DNA from: a virus
IMG/VR virus record: IMGVR_UViG_3300018984_000002
Location: 62,001 to 126,000 of that record
Strand: one strand, 5' to 3'
DNA: 64,000 nt
Below are positions 1 through 10,388 of the stretch, piece by piece. The notes below the pieces were generated by a model, which searched no databases, was not told the DNA's origin, and saw only the letters and a program-made list of their open reading frames with translations. Every line of letters starts with the position of its first letter. Position 1 is the stretch's first letter. The position numbers and the translations under genes were made by a program.

Positions 1-2004
1 CAACAAATAACTTTAATTACAGCACAAGAAAGTGCTAAACGTATTACTAACATTCAGTCTGAAATGGCTGCAAGAGTAGCCAAAGTAAAACAAGCTACAG
101 AAAAACAAATTAGCTTAGACGAATTAGCAAGACTTAAAGGTGAAAAGTCATTCAAAGATGCTAGTGATAATGCAATAAAATTACGTCAGGAAACCAATGC
201 AAAAGAACAACAACTGTTATTAGAACAAATTAACCGTACTAAGTCTGCTGGTGGAAATACAGACGAATTACAAAAACAGTTAATTGATAAACAAATAGAG
301 TATCAAAAAATACTTACTGAAAAAATACAAAAAGAAGTAGAACGCCGTAAACAGATACTTAGTAATAGTGTTAATGAACAAGTATTAGAACAAACTAAAT
401 TACTTAATAGTTTGGACGCTCAGAGTAAGAGTTTGGAGTCCGAAAATAAGCTACAAGATAGTCGTAAATCCCTACTAGAAGCCCAAAACCAGTACCAAGT
501 AGCTATGCTGCAGAACCAGCTTAAGACTACTAATGACGTGGTAGTAAGAGCTGATATAGAAAAACAAATTGCAGAACGTAATTTTAAAAATCTACAAGAC
601 CAACAAAGTAGTGAATTAGCTTCCTTACAAGTACAAGAACAACAAAACAAACTTGCGGCTGAACGCGAACAGATTCAATTACGTTTAAGTAAGCTACAAA
701 ATCAGTTAAGTCAAGATCAACTTAAATTAGACATTGAAACAGCTACTCGTACTCGCAGTAAAAGCGAAGAAGAAATAGTTGCTATGAACAATCAGTTAGC
801 TACGCTGGCTGAACAAGGTAATGTATTAGAACAACAACAAGGTTTATTAGAAAAAAATAGTCAACAACAACAAGAAATTACAAAAAATAATCGACTACAA
901 CTAGAATACAAACAACGTAGTGCTAGAGAGTCTGCAAGTATTGATTTAGAGTTGGCTAAAAATAAACAACAATTAGCTGTGTTTGAGAAGATGGCTCAGA
1001 CAGCTAAGATACGTGCAGATATTACTCAAACTGTTGCAGACATAGAACTTAAATCTGCAACTGCTATTGGTAAATTAAATGAAAATAGAACTAAACTATT
1101 AAACCAACAAAAAGAAATTATAGATGATTCTCTTAGTGCTAGTCAAAATAGTTACCAAATAGCTGCCGATCTTACTACTGACGAAAAAGAAAAAGCGCAA
1201 ATCCAAAAAGAAGCATTAATGGTACGCGCAGCCACTCTTGACAAACAACAAAGTATTGAAAAAGAGTTACTTGAGATACAGTTACAACAAAATAAACTAG
1301 CCCAAGAACGTCAAAAGATAGAAGCAGATATTGCTGTTATTCGTAAAAGTGCAGAACTACAAGCTGTTATCGCAGAAGACAAACGTATTCAAGCAGATAA
1401 AACTAAATCTAAAGAAGAAAAAGAAGCTAGTAGTGCAACAGTAGCGGCAAAACAAGTTGACGTGGCAGCAGCAAATTATGAACGAGACATCTTAACTAAA
1501 CAACAAGAACTGACCAAAAAAGACGAAGAAATACAAAGACGTAAATTAAGTAATAAACAATTTCAAGAAACTCAAGGACTACAAGTTGAGTTAGCTAAAT
1601 CTACTGAAGATAAAAACGACGATATTGTAGTACGTAATAATGCATTAGCTAATGCACGTAGTAACGCCAGTTTGGTGTCAGATACTCCTGTTAAAGTAGC
1701 GAACACAGAGTTACCTAAATTTGCCGATTATATAAAGCAATTAAATATAAGCTTACCTAAATTAAGTGATTTAACTCAACAATCTGTTAAGGAGGTAAGT
1801 AACAATACTAGTAGTGTCCGAAATAATAATAGTACTAGTAATGTAAATAACAATAGTGCAGTTAAACAAGGGGATATAAAAGTTGATGCCCCAATTACTA
1901 TTAATATTGAAAAAGCTAAAGATAACGATATTGCAGTAGAAACAGGTAGTGAAGTTTACAATGTACTGTATGATGTATTCCGTAAAGTGGAACAAAGAGT
2001 ATAA
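1..2004 (+). CDS. Tail tape-measure-like coiled-coil protein (5' end outside window)
   Basis: The frame is open from base 1, so this is the C-terminal part of a longer protein (at least 667 residues). It is almost entirely charged, glutamine-rich heptad-like sequence predicted to be long coiled coil, with an Asn/Ser-rich stretch near the end (SVRNNNSTSNVNNN). Length, composition and position just before baseplate/tail-tip genes on the same strand fit a tape-measure protein, which sets tail length and is threaded through the tail tube. No transmembrane or peptidase segment is seen in the visible part. Its stop overlaps the next start (TAATG). The role is inferred from composition and context, not from a recognised domain. 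Confidence 0.6.
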   Translation, partial: QQITLITAQESAKRITNIQSEMAARVAKVKQATEKQISLDELARLKGEKSFKDASDNAIKLRQETNAKEQQLLLEQINRTKSAGGNTDELQKQLIDKQIEYQKILTEKIQKEVERRKQILSNSVNEQVLEQTKLLNSLDAQSKSLESENKLQDSRKSLLEAQNQYQVAMLQNQLKTTNDVVVRADIEKQIAERNFKNLQDQQSSELASLQVQEQQNKLAAEREQIQLRLSKLQNQLSQDQLKLDIETATRTRSKSEEEIVAMNNQLATLAEQGNVLEQQQGLLEKNSQQQQEITKNNRLQLEYKQRSARESASIDLELAKNKQQLAVFEKMAQTAKIRADITQTVADIELKSATAIGKLNENRTKLLNQQKEIIDDSLSASQNSYQIAADLTTDEKEKAQIQKEALMVRAATLDKQQSIEKELLEIQLQQNKLAQERQKIEADIAVIRKSAELQAVIAEDKRIQADKTKSKEEKEASSATVAAKQVDVAAANYERDILTKQQELTKKDEEIQRRKLSNKQFQETQGLQVELAKSTEDKNDDIVVRNNALANARSNASLVSDTPVKVANTELPKFADYIKQLNISLPKLSDLTQQSVKEVSNNTSSVRNNNSTSNVNNNSAVKQGDIKVDAPITINIEKAKDNDIAVETGSEVYNVLYDVFRKVEQRV

Positions 2005-2513
2005 TGTTAACTTCTCTACTTGAATGTGGTGATCCGCGTGTTAGATATATACAAATTAAAATCCCAGATATTGATGCTTTAACTACACTTAATCTCCGAG
2101 AAGATATTGTTTATTTTGATGGTACTAATTACTGGTTGACTTTGTTTATTGATGAAAATGATTATGATCCTATACAAACAGGTGAAGGAACCGAACTTAA
2201 ACAAACAGCTAATGGTTGGTTTATTAGCCGCCAATTAATGCCTAAAGGTTTTAATGCAAAGTTTACTTACACTGAAACAAATATACGTATAGCTATTATG
2301 CGTATTGCTAGATACCACGCAATAAATAATACTATAACTACTATTATTGATACTGTTTCTCCAGAAGAAAAAGACTTTGAGTTAGGTTATACCATTAGAC
2401 AAGGAATAATTAAATCTCCGATCACATACAAAGGAGCTAGTCATCCGGGTTCTACGTACAGTGCTAATGGTTTTACTTTTACTTTTATGGAGAAAGCAAA
2501 CTATTATGTTTAA
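2004..2513 (+). CDS. Putative tail/baseplate protein
   Basis: 169 residues, translationally coupled to the tape-measure gene by a one-base stop/start overlap. I do not recognise a family. The sequence is soluble and beta-rich, with no membrane segment. Its place directly after the tape measure and before a very large tail protein suggests a distal-tail or tail-tip component, which is inference from synteny only. Confidence 0.5.
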   Translation: MLTSLLECGDPRVRYIQIKIPDIDALTTLNLREDIVYFDGTNYWLTLFIDENDYDPIQTGEGTELKQTANGWFISRQLMPKGFNAKFTYTETNIRIAIMRIARYHAINNTITTIIDTVSPEEKDFELGYTIRQGIIKSPITYKGASHPGSTYSANGFTFTFMEKANYYV

Positions 2514-5196
2514 TATTACATATGGTGGAGCAACAAGTACTCAACTAGTTAATACTGCGGTATCTGCTCCAATAGTTCAATTAAATAATACAAATAATAT
2601 TCCTATAGCAGTTACAGATAGTACTACTGGTTTAAATCAGATCATTACTAGTAATATAATTAATACTCCTGTTTTACTTCCCGATAGTAGTTACAGTATT
2701 CCATTATCTACTACCAAGTTTGTAACTAGTATTGTGGTGGGAAATATTACTTATAGTCCTAGTACAGACAAGAATTTAAAAACACCAAATACTTTTTATT
2801 ACGACAACTTTAACGGTTTATTATTATTTAATACTACAAACAACATATCTAGCTTAAATAGTATTGTAGTTAATACCGTAGATACTCTATTATTTTCGGA
2901 CAATATAAATGTCCCAGATTTTGTTACTAAGTACAACTTATTTGGCACTATAAATATTAGTCGTAGTTTTCAACAACATCCTAGTATAAGTTTTACTATT
3001 CTTTGTTATAAAGATGAAGTTCAGTTTGTAAGACAATTATTTAATAGTTACGATACTAAATATATATTTTATGGAATGCCATTTAGATGCAGTACCAGAA
3101 ATAGTACTATTAAACCTGTATCTAAAAACCCTCATGGAGAATACCAAATAACGTTTAGCTTTAGTGGTTGGTATCAAGAGTTATTAGATAAACAAGTATT
3201 TATTAAACAAGGTGGAGGCAATACTCCTACCACTGCTCCATTTAGTGATGCAGCTTGCAAGCTAGACGCGCCTAAAACAAGTACTCAAGGTACAACTTCT
3301 GCTACCAATCCTAGCAATGCAACTATATCTTTATCTCAGATAGCTAGTAAAGCTGGATTTAATTATTACGGATATAACTTTAGTTATGAATACCCAAAAA
3401 GTAGTCCGCCAGATAGTACTGTAACTTTTACTGCTGCTTACTCTGATAGAGCAATTACTAAAGGTTTATATTTGTGTTACTCAAACGAGATGGGAGTAAC
3501 AACTATGGACTGGAAAGGAGTACCTTACTACACAAACAGTGATGTAAATATAATCACAGATACTTTATCTGAAAGTAAAAATATTAAACCTGTAGAATAC
3601 AACACTGTAGAATTAACACTTGATACTCAAAATGATAGTGGTGATTTAGATCAAGAAGACACCAAAGGTAATCAAGCACCTAAATTTGAATACAAGCCAC
3701 CTCAAACAAGAACCGAAATAACAGGCGATCCAAATGCTAGTACTCCACCTAATAACGATAAATATATAAAAACATTAGACTTATGTTTTGACAAAAGTGG
3801 TACTAAAAAAAATGAAATTCATACTACTTATCAAGGTAGTACTGTTATCAGTCAAACTATAAATATATATGGTTATAAGTATCTAGCACAAGATATTTAC
3901 AGCGCAGGTACTAGAACGTTGTTGGGAGGTGCTGGTAACTATTGGCAACTGGTAGAAACTACCACCACTACTTATCTTATAGATAAAACCACTGGGTACA
4001 TAACAGGCAACGATGTAACAGGATGGAAATACGGTCGCTTTAAACAAGAAACAGATGCTTTAGAAACTGTAACTATAACTGAAAGTGATCTTAAGCAACC
4101 TTATTTGTGGGTAAAAATACCAATTATAGGAGCAACTAGATACTACCTACGGCAATTTCGAGATTATTACAAAGATGCCCAAAAAGTATACCCTTATATT
4201 TTCTACGAGGAATGTAATCCATTAACAGGTAAAATGGAACGCCGTGCTAAGTTTGATCCTAGCTGGATTGAACCTATGTTTGTGTCTGAAGAGATGACAG
4301 AACTTAATGCATTCCGTACTATGCCTAATCCAGAAAACAAAGAAGTAGTTGCTGGTGAACCATTTTTACCTATTCTCACTGTTGGTGAACAAAAAGCAAT
4401 TAGAACAAAAACTAAAATATACCGTTCTAAAAACACTACTACGGACACAGATGTAGGAGATGTACTTATTGGAGATGTATTAAATGTGTTACCTGAAGAT
4501 AAATATACACAATATACAAGTACGTTTACCGCTCAAGATAGTGGATTTAATAACTCATTTGAAGAAACTTCTGATAGTGATAGTAGTGGTAAACCGTCTC
4601 AAGCTAATTTTATGCCATTACCTTATACTCGCAAAGAAGACGGTGATGATACTTTAGATGAGCAAAAAAAAGATCCTACAAAGCCAAGTACACCAACATA
4701 CCAGTATATATTAACTACTCCACCACACAACCCTTATAATCCAATACAGAATAGTGTTTCGTTTAATACTAAAAATCTTGCAGATGCATTGTTAGCTGCT
4801 AAGACACAATTAGAAATCAACGATATGCAACAAAATATTCAAATAAGTATCGAGACTTTTTTTAATCCGTATATAGTAGAAGGTTCTCGTTATTATATTA
4901 CTTACGCTAATGAAACTTATCCTATGCGGGTTATTACTAATAGTTCTGTTGTATCGATACAAGGTATAGACGAAACAGGTACTACTAAGCTTTCAGGTAA
5001 AACAACTTTAACATTAGGCATAGACAGCCAGTTAGGTAATACTGTTAAATTAACTAAGATACCTAAACCTGGCGATCCAAGTACAGGTAATCCTAAAGAT
5101 AATCCTAGATATTTAGAGTTTCAATATATCTGGAAAAAAGGTTTTCAATTAGGTACTATGATAGATAGTCGTACACGTAGTCGAGCTAATTTCTAA
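2506..5196 (+). CDS. Large tail-tip/baseplate protein
   Basis: The ATG at 2506 (MFNITYGG) overlaps the preceding stop by eight bases and is preferred over an in-frame upstream ATG at 2461 that would read through the previous gene. The product is 896 residues. The first ~200 residues are Thr/Asn-rich beta sequence. The middle contains a compact section with aromatic residues (residues ~160-240) that resembles the tail-hub region of siphovirus tail-tip proteins, but I cannot assign a family. The C-terminal part carries acidic, Ser/Asp-rich linkers. Neighbours make it a structural tail protein. Confidence 0.55.
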   Translation: MFNITYGGATSTQLVNTAVSAPIVQLNNTNNIPIAVTDSTTGLNQIITSNIINTPVLLPDSSYSIPLSTTKFVTSIVVGNITYSPSTDKNLKTPNTFYYDNFNGLLLFNTTNNISSLNSIVVNTVDTLLFSDNINVPDFVTKYNLFGTINISRSFQQHPSISFTILCYKDEVQFVRQLFNSYDTKYIFYGMPFRCSTRNSTIKPVSKNPHGEYQITFSFSGWYQELLDKQVFIKQGGGNTPTTAPFSDAACKLDAPKTSTQGTTSATNPSNATISLSQIASKAGFNYYGYNFSYEYPKSSPPDSTVTFTAAYSDRAITKGLYLCYSNEMGVTTMDWKGVPYYTNSDVNIITDTLSESKNIKPVEYNTVELTLDTQNDSGDLDQEDTKGNQAPKFEYKPPQTRTEITGDPNASTPPNNDKYIKTLDLCFDKSGTKKNEIHTTYQGSTVISQTINIYGYKYLAQDIYSAGTRTLLGGAGNYWQLVETTTTTYLIDKTTGYITGNDVTGWKYGRFKQETDALETVTITESDLKQPYLWVKIPIIGATRYYLRQFRDYYKDAQKVYPYIFYEECNPLTGKMERRAKFDPSWIEPMFVSEEMTELNAFRTMPNPENKEVVAGEPFLPILTVGEQKAIRTKTKIYRSKNTTTDTDVGDVLIGDVLNVLPEDKYTQYTSTFTAQDSGFNNSFEETSDSDSSGKPSQANFMPLPYTRKEDGDDTLDEQKKDPTKPSTPTYQYILTTPPHNPYNPIQNSVSFNTKNLADALLAAKTQLEINDMQQNIQISIETFFNPYIVEGSRYYITYANETYPMRVITNSSVVSIQGIDETGTTKLSGKTTLTLGIDSQLGNTVKLTKIPKPGDPSTGNPKDNPRYLEFQYIWKKGFQLGTMIDSRTRSRANF

Positions 5197-5366
5197 TGAT
5201 GCAAGTTAACAAAGAACAAGTAATTAATGTATTAATTGACTTAATTAAAAGTAACGAGCTACAGTTTGTAGATAATAATCTTGTGTTAGGTAATGGTACA
5301 AAAATACCTTTTCCAACTACTTCACCTAGTACTGTTACTCGTTTAAATAAAATTACTAATAGATAG
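5196..5366 (+). CDS. Small protein, truncated paralogue of the 9165-10388 N-terminus
   Basis: 56 residues, starting at ATGATG overlapping the stop of the preceding gene by one base and ending five bases before the fibre gene. Its N-terminus (VNKEQVINVL) and C-terminus (TRLNKITNR) match, in the same order, the N-terminal part of the inverted gene at 9165-10388 (INKEQLIQEL and TRINKITNR). It therefore looks like a compact copy of that module ending exactly at the shared motif. Function unknown. Confidence 0.55.
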   Translation: MMQVNKEQVINVLIDLIKSNELQFVDNNLVLGNGTKIPFPTTSPSTVTRLNKITNR

Positions 5367-5370
5367 TATT

Positions 5371-8160
5371 ATGGCTTTAACTTTTGCTAGTGGAAGAGAA
5401 ACTTTAAGTAGTGATAGCTGGACGGTGAATAGTACTACTGGCGGTAATGTACCTACTGGTACTTATTATTTATCTTTACAAGCTAGAAACAGAATAGGAT
5501 TTAACCTACCTCTATACACAAGTATTACTGTTGAAAATAATAGCAAGATTGTAATTACAATCAACCCAGAAGCAAGACTATTATCTGAAGATTGGCATTA
5601 CTATGTAGTGGGATGTTCAACTACTAATACACCTAGCTCTTATATTCAAATAGCTAAAATACCAGGAATTAATCCTGATGATCAATTTACATTATTAACA
5701 TTACCAATTGTCACGGAGATTAGTTACTTATACATTAACCCTGTTAGTGCACTGCCTACTACTAATTTAGTTAACGGAACAACTATTGCTTATACTACTA
5801 AAAATTTAGTGTATGAGTATGACAGTTATGACACCTCTACATTAATAGACAATGAATTAGTATTATTAGGTGCTAATAATAAGCGATGGAAAGTAAAAGG
5901 TAATTTAAGTAATTACATTACCAATACAACAGGACTATTAGGTTGTAATCAAGACTTAAGAGAAATAACAGATACTACGGGTATAATAATACCTAAATAT
6001 AATCCCAATACTCCTGTAGCCACATTAAGTCCGCCGATTAGGTATGTATTAACACCTAGTGTTCAAACTACTATTTCCAAGGGAACCAGAATAGGAATAA
6101 CTATTAGATTAAGTGGACTAGATAAAAGTAGCTTATTTTCGGACAAACTAGTATTTGTACCAGAAGGCTTTGTAGATTTAGGCACTGGAGAGCTACAAAC
6201 TACTCTCAATGATTTAACAACTCCAATGAGTACTATTGGTACTAATATCAATTATCAGTATGGTAAAAACAATTTATATATAGAAGAAGACTTACCTACT
6301 ACTCAAGGATTTCAATTTAAACTACAATTACGTTTTACAGCTGCACAATACGCAAGTTTAATTCCAGAAGGAGCCAGTATTAGCTTTAACATGGATTTTA
6401 CAGACAGTGCAGGTGTATACCAAGAGTTAGGACAAGCTATAGGAAATATAGTATTCTCAGATGGAGAATTAGGTAGAGTATATCCTGGTGTAGGCTTAAA
6501 CGTCTATGTAGGTAGCCGTAGTGGATTAATTAAGAATTTCTCTTTTCCGTTAGTAAATGGAAATACAATAACTAACTTATCCCCAAATACAGATAATCAA
6601 CAAATAGTTATCAATCAAAGTGGTAATAGTTTTGTAGGATTTCCAAATATACCTAGTGATTCTTCTTTAAGAGCTTTGGTTGGTACTGTTAGTGGAGTTA
6701 CTAATCCTAGTACAGAATCTGAGGTTACTACATTAACAGCTAATCAGGGTTTAATAATAACAGTAAACCATCCAGTTCTTAACGATAAAGGGATAGTAAG
6801 AAGTAATTATCCTGATGTAATAGCTAATAGTGATAAAGGAAGTTTTAATCCTAATGAAATAGTATTTTATGTCCGAAATACAAGTACTAATGTAATCAAA
6901 GAGTTTACAGGTAATTCAGTAGTAGTAGATAATACTCAAGATTTTACGTTACTGGATTGGACTAACGCCACTACTATTGCAGAGATTCCAACGCAAACAG
7001 ATTTAGCATTTAGTTTATACGAGCCAAATGATACCTTTACAATTACTAAAACAGTAGGGGCTAATTTTCCTGCGGGTAGTTACGTCATTAGTTATTGTTA
7101 TTCTTATAACGGCAATCAAGTAACTAAAATTACTCACAACAGTTTAGATCTTCAGGATATTACTGAGAATTATATTTATGAATTAACAGTTAAATTAGGA
7201 GAAATTTTTGACAAAGTAAAATATCTAGGTAGTCCAGTTAAAACCGTATCTGATTTACAACTAGTATCTGGATTTGATCGACTAGACTATCAACTTAGAT
7301 ATGTTGTTAGTACTAACAAAGAATATCGATACGATCCTGTAAGTACATTAACAGAAGACTTAGAAAATATTATTAAACCTAGTGATATAGATACTTTACA
7401 ATCTGGTAGATGGTTAAGTAGTAGTGGAACTAGCTGGTTTACTGGTAATACAGAACCAGATCCTAGATTAGGTAAAGTAGGGGACTTTTATTACAACAAT
7501 ATTAATTCAGAAATAAAAACAAAGACAAACAATACAACTTGGACTTTGTTATCTAGTATTCGTGGATCAACGTGGTACAACGGTCCCGGAGTTCCTACAG
7601 CAAGTTTAGGATTACTAGGAGACTATTATGCTCAAGGTGGAAATACTGGCAATGTTTACAGAAAGACTACCAACACTACTTGGACATTAAGTTTAAATAT
7701 TAAAGGAGTAAAAGGAGATACTGGAGACATTGGACCAGTAGGCTTTTTTAATAGTGATAGTAATAGCCAATTTACAACCACTAGTTTAGCCGCAAATAGC
7801 ACTGCTGTATTTACAGTTCCAGTAGGTACTGTAGTAATATTTAACTCAATTACTACTTCAGTAGCTTGTCGTGTTAGAGTATATCAAAATCTAACTTCTG
7901 CACAAGCAGATCTAACTAGAGGTATTAATATTAAAGGACAAAAAGCAGCAGGATTAGTATTAGATATAGTAACTGGATCTGGTGTTTATTCAGACGCTAG
8001 TGTTGTTACTAATCAGTTAAGTTGGTTATTTTCAGGAACTCCTACATTAGTTAATGCAGACATACCGAAAACAAATAATGCTTATATTTCTATTACAAAT
8101 ATGACTAATATAGCAACAGCAATTACAGTAGCATTTAATTTATACGTATTAAGACAATAA
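5371..8160 (+). CDS. Tail fibre / receptor-binding-type protein
   Basis: 929 residues, beta-rich and Thr/Asn/Ser-rich. Near residues 690-790 there are two related segments of the pattern W-x-G...P...LG..GD-Y-Y...K-T-x(2)-T-W-T-L, a repeat common in phage fibres. A short collagen-like Gly-X-Y run follows (GVKGDTGDIGPVG), then a C-terminal globular domain of about 130 residues. Collagen-like stalks followed by a terminal head are typical of trimeric tail fibres. It sits between tail-tip genes and a second fibre-like gene. Host-range function is inferred. Confidence 0.7.
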   Translation: MALTFASGRETLSSDSWTVNSTTGGNVPTGTYYLSLQARNRIGFNLPLYTSITVENNSKIVITINPEARLLSEDWHYYVVGCSTTNTPSSYIQIAKIPGINPDDQFTLLTLPIVTEISYLYINPVSALPTTNLVNGTTIAYTTKNLVYEYDSYDTSTLIDNELVLLGANNKRWKVKGNLSNYITNTTGLLGCNQDLREITDTTGIIIPKYNPNTPVATLSPPIRYVLTPSVQTTISKGTRIGITIRLSGLDKSSLFSDKLVFVPEGFVDLGTGELQTTLNDLTTPMSTIGTNINYQYGKNNLYIEEDLPTTQGFQFKLQLRFTAAQYASLIPEGASISFNMDFTDSAGVYQELGQAIGNIVFSDGELGRVYPGVGLNVYVGSRSGLIKNFSFPLVNGNTITNLSPNTDNQQIVINQSGNSFVGFPNIPSDSSLRALVGTVSGVTNPSTESEVTTLTANQGLIITVNHPVLNDKGIVRSNYPDVIANSDKGSFNPNEIVFYVRNTSTNVIKEFTGNSVVVDNTQDFTLLDWTNATTIAEIPTQTDLAFSLYEPNDTFTITKTVGANFPAGSYVISYCYSYNGNQVTKITHNSLDLQDITENYIYELTVKLGEIFDKVKYLGSPVKTVSDLQLVSGFDRLDYQLRYVVSTNKEYRYDPVSTLTEDLENIIKPSDIDTLQSGRWLSSSGTSWFTGNTEPDPRLGKVGDFYYNNINSEIKTKTNNTTWTLLSSIRGSTWYNGPGVPTASLGLLGDYYAQGGNTGNVYRKTTNTTWTLSLNIKGVKGDTGDIGPVGFFNSDSNSQFTTTSLAANSTAVFTVPVGTVVIFNSITTSVACRVRVYQNLTSAQADLTRGINIKGQKAAGLVLDIVTGSGVYSDASVVTNQLSWLFSGTPTLVNADIPKTNNAYISITNMTNIATAITVAFNLYVLRQ

Positions 8161-8162
8161 CT

Positions 8163-9011
8163 ATGACACTAGCAACTATTGGCTCTACCTTAACAGTTAG
8201 TACAGTTCCTTTAACAGTAGCCTCTGTTATTGGTGCAATTAAAACAGCTATGTCAGCTGCAACAGTACCTACAGTAGCTGCGCCATACACAGTTACGACT
8301 ACAATGTTTGATGATATGAGTGCGTCAGGGTATGTTATTTATCAAGTTATCACAGACTCTACTAAGCTCAAAGGTGTTGCTTATCTCAGAATAAATGTAA
8401 CAGCTACCGCAAGTGCAATTACTTTAACTCATTCTTTAAGTGATACTTGGAATGCTACTACTCACACAGTAGTGGCTGGTCAATCCCCCGCAGGAACTAA
8501 CGGTACATTTAGTAGTACTTTTAATATAAATAATCCAATTAACTTTACACCTATAAAACACCCAGAAGCACAACTAGTACTAGTAGATCAAGGCGGTACA
8601 ACTCCATTTGCGTATGTAGGATGGATGCGTCCATTCTTTAAACCTATTGAGTGGGACGAAAGTGCTTGCCCTTATTTATTTATTCCCGCAAACGAATTCT
8701 TAATTACATACCACGGAGTACATTACAATCTCTTTCCTTTTACTGGAGCAAATGGAGTTAGTATGGTTCCTCATGTGCAATATCAAAAAGTAAATAAAAT
8801 TAGCGGTTTACCACCTATCAAAACTGGACCATTAGAGTTATTAGTTCTAACAGCAAATGAAGGTGGTTGTGGTAGTTTTAGTTCAGATCTTGCTATTGGG
8901 GGTTGTGCTAATATTCCACGTATAATTAACACTGTAACTACAGCTACAGGTACTTATACTATTCTGAGTAGTTATGGTGTCGCAGCATCTTTATTAATAC
9001 AAACAGCGTAA
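8163..9011 (+). CDS. Putative tail fibre-associated structural protein
   Basis: 282 residues, starting two bases after the fibre gene. The first 40 residues are Ala/Thr/Val-rich, followed by a beta-rich domain containing a central HxxHP-free aromatic patch (FAYVGWMRPFFKPIEW). I do not recognise a family. No signal peptide is convincing. The tight coupling to the fibre gene suggests a fibre tip, adhesin or assembly partner. Confidence 0.5.
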   Translation: MTLATIGSTLTVSTVPLTVASVIGAIKTAMSAATVPTVAAPYTVTTTMFDDMSASGYVIYQVITDSTKLKGVAYLRINVTATASAITLTHSLSDTWNATTHTVVAGQSPAGTNGTFSSTFNINNPINFTPIKHPEAQLVLVDQGGTTPFAYVGWMRPFFKPIEWDESACPYLFIPANEFLITYHGVHYNLFPFTGANGVSMVPHVQYQKVNKISGLPPIKTGPLELLVLTANEGGCGSFSSDLAIGGCANIPRIINTVTTATGTYTILSSYGVAASLLIQTA

Positions 9012-9015
9012 TATT

Positions 9016-9168
9016 ATGGCAGACTATCAAGCTACTACTGCAAAAAACGAAACTTTAAGTACTAAAGGTAACTATAAAACATTTGCGGGTGGACAAGCTA
9101 TTGGAGGTTCTAATACTGGAAACAGTACCCCTACTGCCACTCAAACTATAGGACAATTGTTTCCTTAA
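9016..9168 (+). CDS. Small hypothetical protein of the tail module
   Basis: 50 residues (MADYQATTAK...), Gly/Thr/Asn-rich and probably disordered. It begins four bases after the previous stop. Its TAA stop shares the palindromic TTAA with the stop of the minus-strand gene 9165-10388, so two convergent genes end on overlapping codons. Function unknown. Confidence 0.5.
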   Translation: MADYQATTAKNETLSTKGNYKTFAGGQAIGGSNTGNSTPTATQTIGQLFP

Positions 9169-10388
9169 ACTTGAAAAGGTGTAGACTTATTTATTGCGTG
9201 TACATAAGAACTTGTCGATAATAACTCTCCATTGGTGTCTGGTATTACATTTCTAGCATCAGAAAATGGTAAGAAAATATTTCCTTGTTCGTTAGTAGGA
9301 AGAGGAAATAGTACACGGGGATTTCCAGTTGTAACTTTAACTGTAGGGGCTAGTCCTGTGTAACTAGCGGGATTTATAACTAAACTACTTCTGTCCATTC
9401 CTCCGATTTGAAGATTTAGGTAACTTGAATAAATATCGTTTGAATCATGATGCCATACTCCCGACAAATCTAAATAAGATCCTTGTGGAACTAACCAAAA
9501 AGAGTCTATTCTATTTAGTTTTCCATCAAGAGTAACATACCCAAAAGCTTTTGTCTGTCCATATAAAACAGATCCAAGACTACTTTTTACGGTAATTAAT
9601 CGCCAAATCAAAATAAAATTAGGATTATAGTTTTCGGAATCTCTAGCTAAGGCTGGTATTGGAGTGTTAAATAGGTAACTTAAATCTACACTGGGAAAAT
9701 TAAAAAATCTATGAATAGTAACTGGAGTAAACATCGTAACTATGTTTTTCGATGTTTTTTTTAGCTTAGTTGATCTGGGTAAATCTAAATATCTTAAAAA
9801 TCTAAGACCAGATGTAACACGTTCATCAATGTATTCCAAATACGTGGAAGTAGCTTTGTTAAAAGACACTATACTGCTACTATGACTTATTAAATACTCT
9901 TTAAATTCTGCCAACAAATAGTCTACTTTAAACTTACTAGTTCCTACTTTTCCACTATTTATCTTAGGATAAAGCAAATCTTTTAGCTTAGTAATAATAG
10001 TATTTTTATTTAATACATAAGATCCTCTATCAATAACTATTTCTTTAGTATCTAATGTCCCTGCTAAATCTAAAAGTTCTAGATAATAGTCGTATTTCGA
10101 TAGTATCACTTCATTATCCTTGTAATGTCTATTAGTTATTTTATTTATTCTAGTTTCTTTTTTTACAATTTCTGTGTAAGCATACCACTGATTATTTGCA
10201 TAAAACAAATTAACATTACCAGGACTTTCAACATTTAAGCTAATTGCATATTCAGTTGTATTACCTATTTTTATTGGGATACGGGCATTAATACCACCTT
10301 GACTTGCGTATCCGGTTAGTATTGTATTATTGCGTTGACTAAATATTCTAGTCAATTCTTGTATTAACTGTTCTTTATTTATATCCAT
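9165..10388 (-). CDS. Inverted structural-module gene, function unknown
   Basis: 407 residues on the minus strand, between plus-strand structural genes. Its ATG (complement of 10386-10388) overlaps the portal ATG in a CATG palindrome, and its stop overlaps the neighbouring stop in TTAA, so the gene fills the gap without a spare base. The N-terminus (INKEQLIQEL, TRINKITNR) is shared with the 56-residue product at 5196-5366. The C-terminal half is beta-rich with Trp/Tyr/Gly, compatible with a fibre, adhesin or minor structural protein. No family recognised. Confidence 0.6.
   Translation of the reverse strand: MDINKEQLIQELTRIFSQRNNTILTGYASQGGINARIPIKIGNTTEYAISLNVESPGNVNLFYANNQWYAYTEIVKKETRINKITNRHYKDNEVILSKYDYYLELLDLAGTLDTKEIVIDRGSYVLNKNTIITKLKDLLYPKINSGKVGTSKFKVDYLLAEFKEYLISHSSSIVSFNKATSTYLEYIDERVTSGLRFLRYLDLPRSTKLKKTSKNIVTMFTPVTIHRFFNFPSVDLSYLFNTPIPALARDSENYNPNFILIWRLITVKSSLGSVLYGQTKAFGYVTLDGKLNRIDSFWLVPQGSYLDLSGVWHHDSNDIYSSYLNLQIGGMDRSSLVINPASYTGLAPTVKVTTGNPRVLFPLPTNEQGNIFLPFSDARNVIPDTNGELLSTSSYVHAINKSTPFQV

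Noticed and set aside
2461-2505. Upstream ATG for the large tail gene
   Set aside because: It lies deep in the previous gene and gives a Leu-rich leader; ATG 2506 is a usual eight-base overlap.
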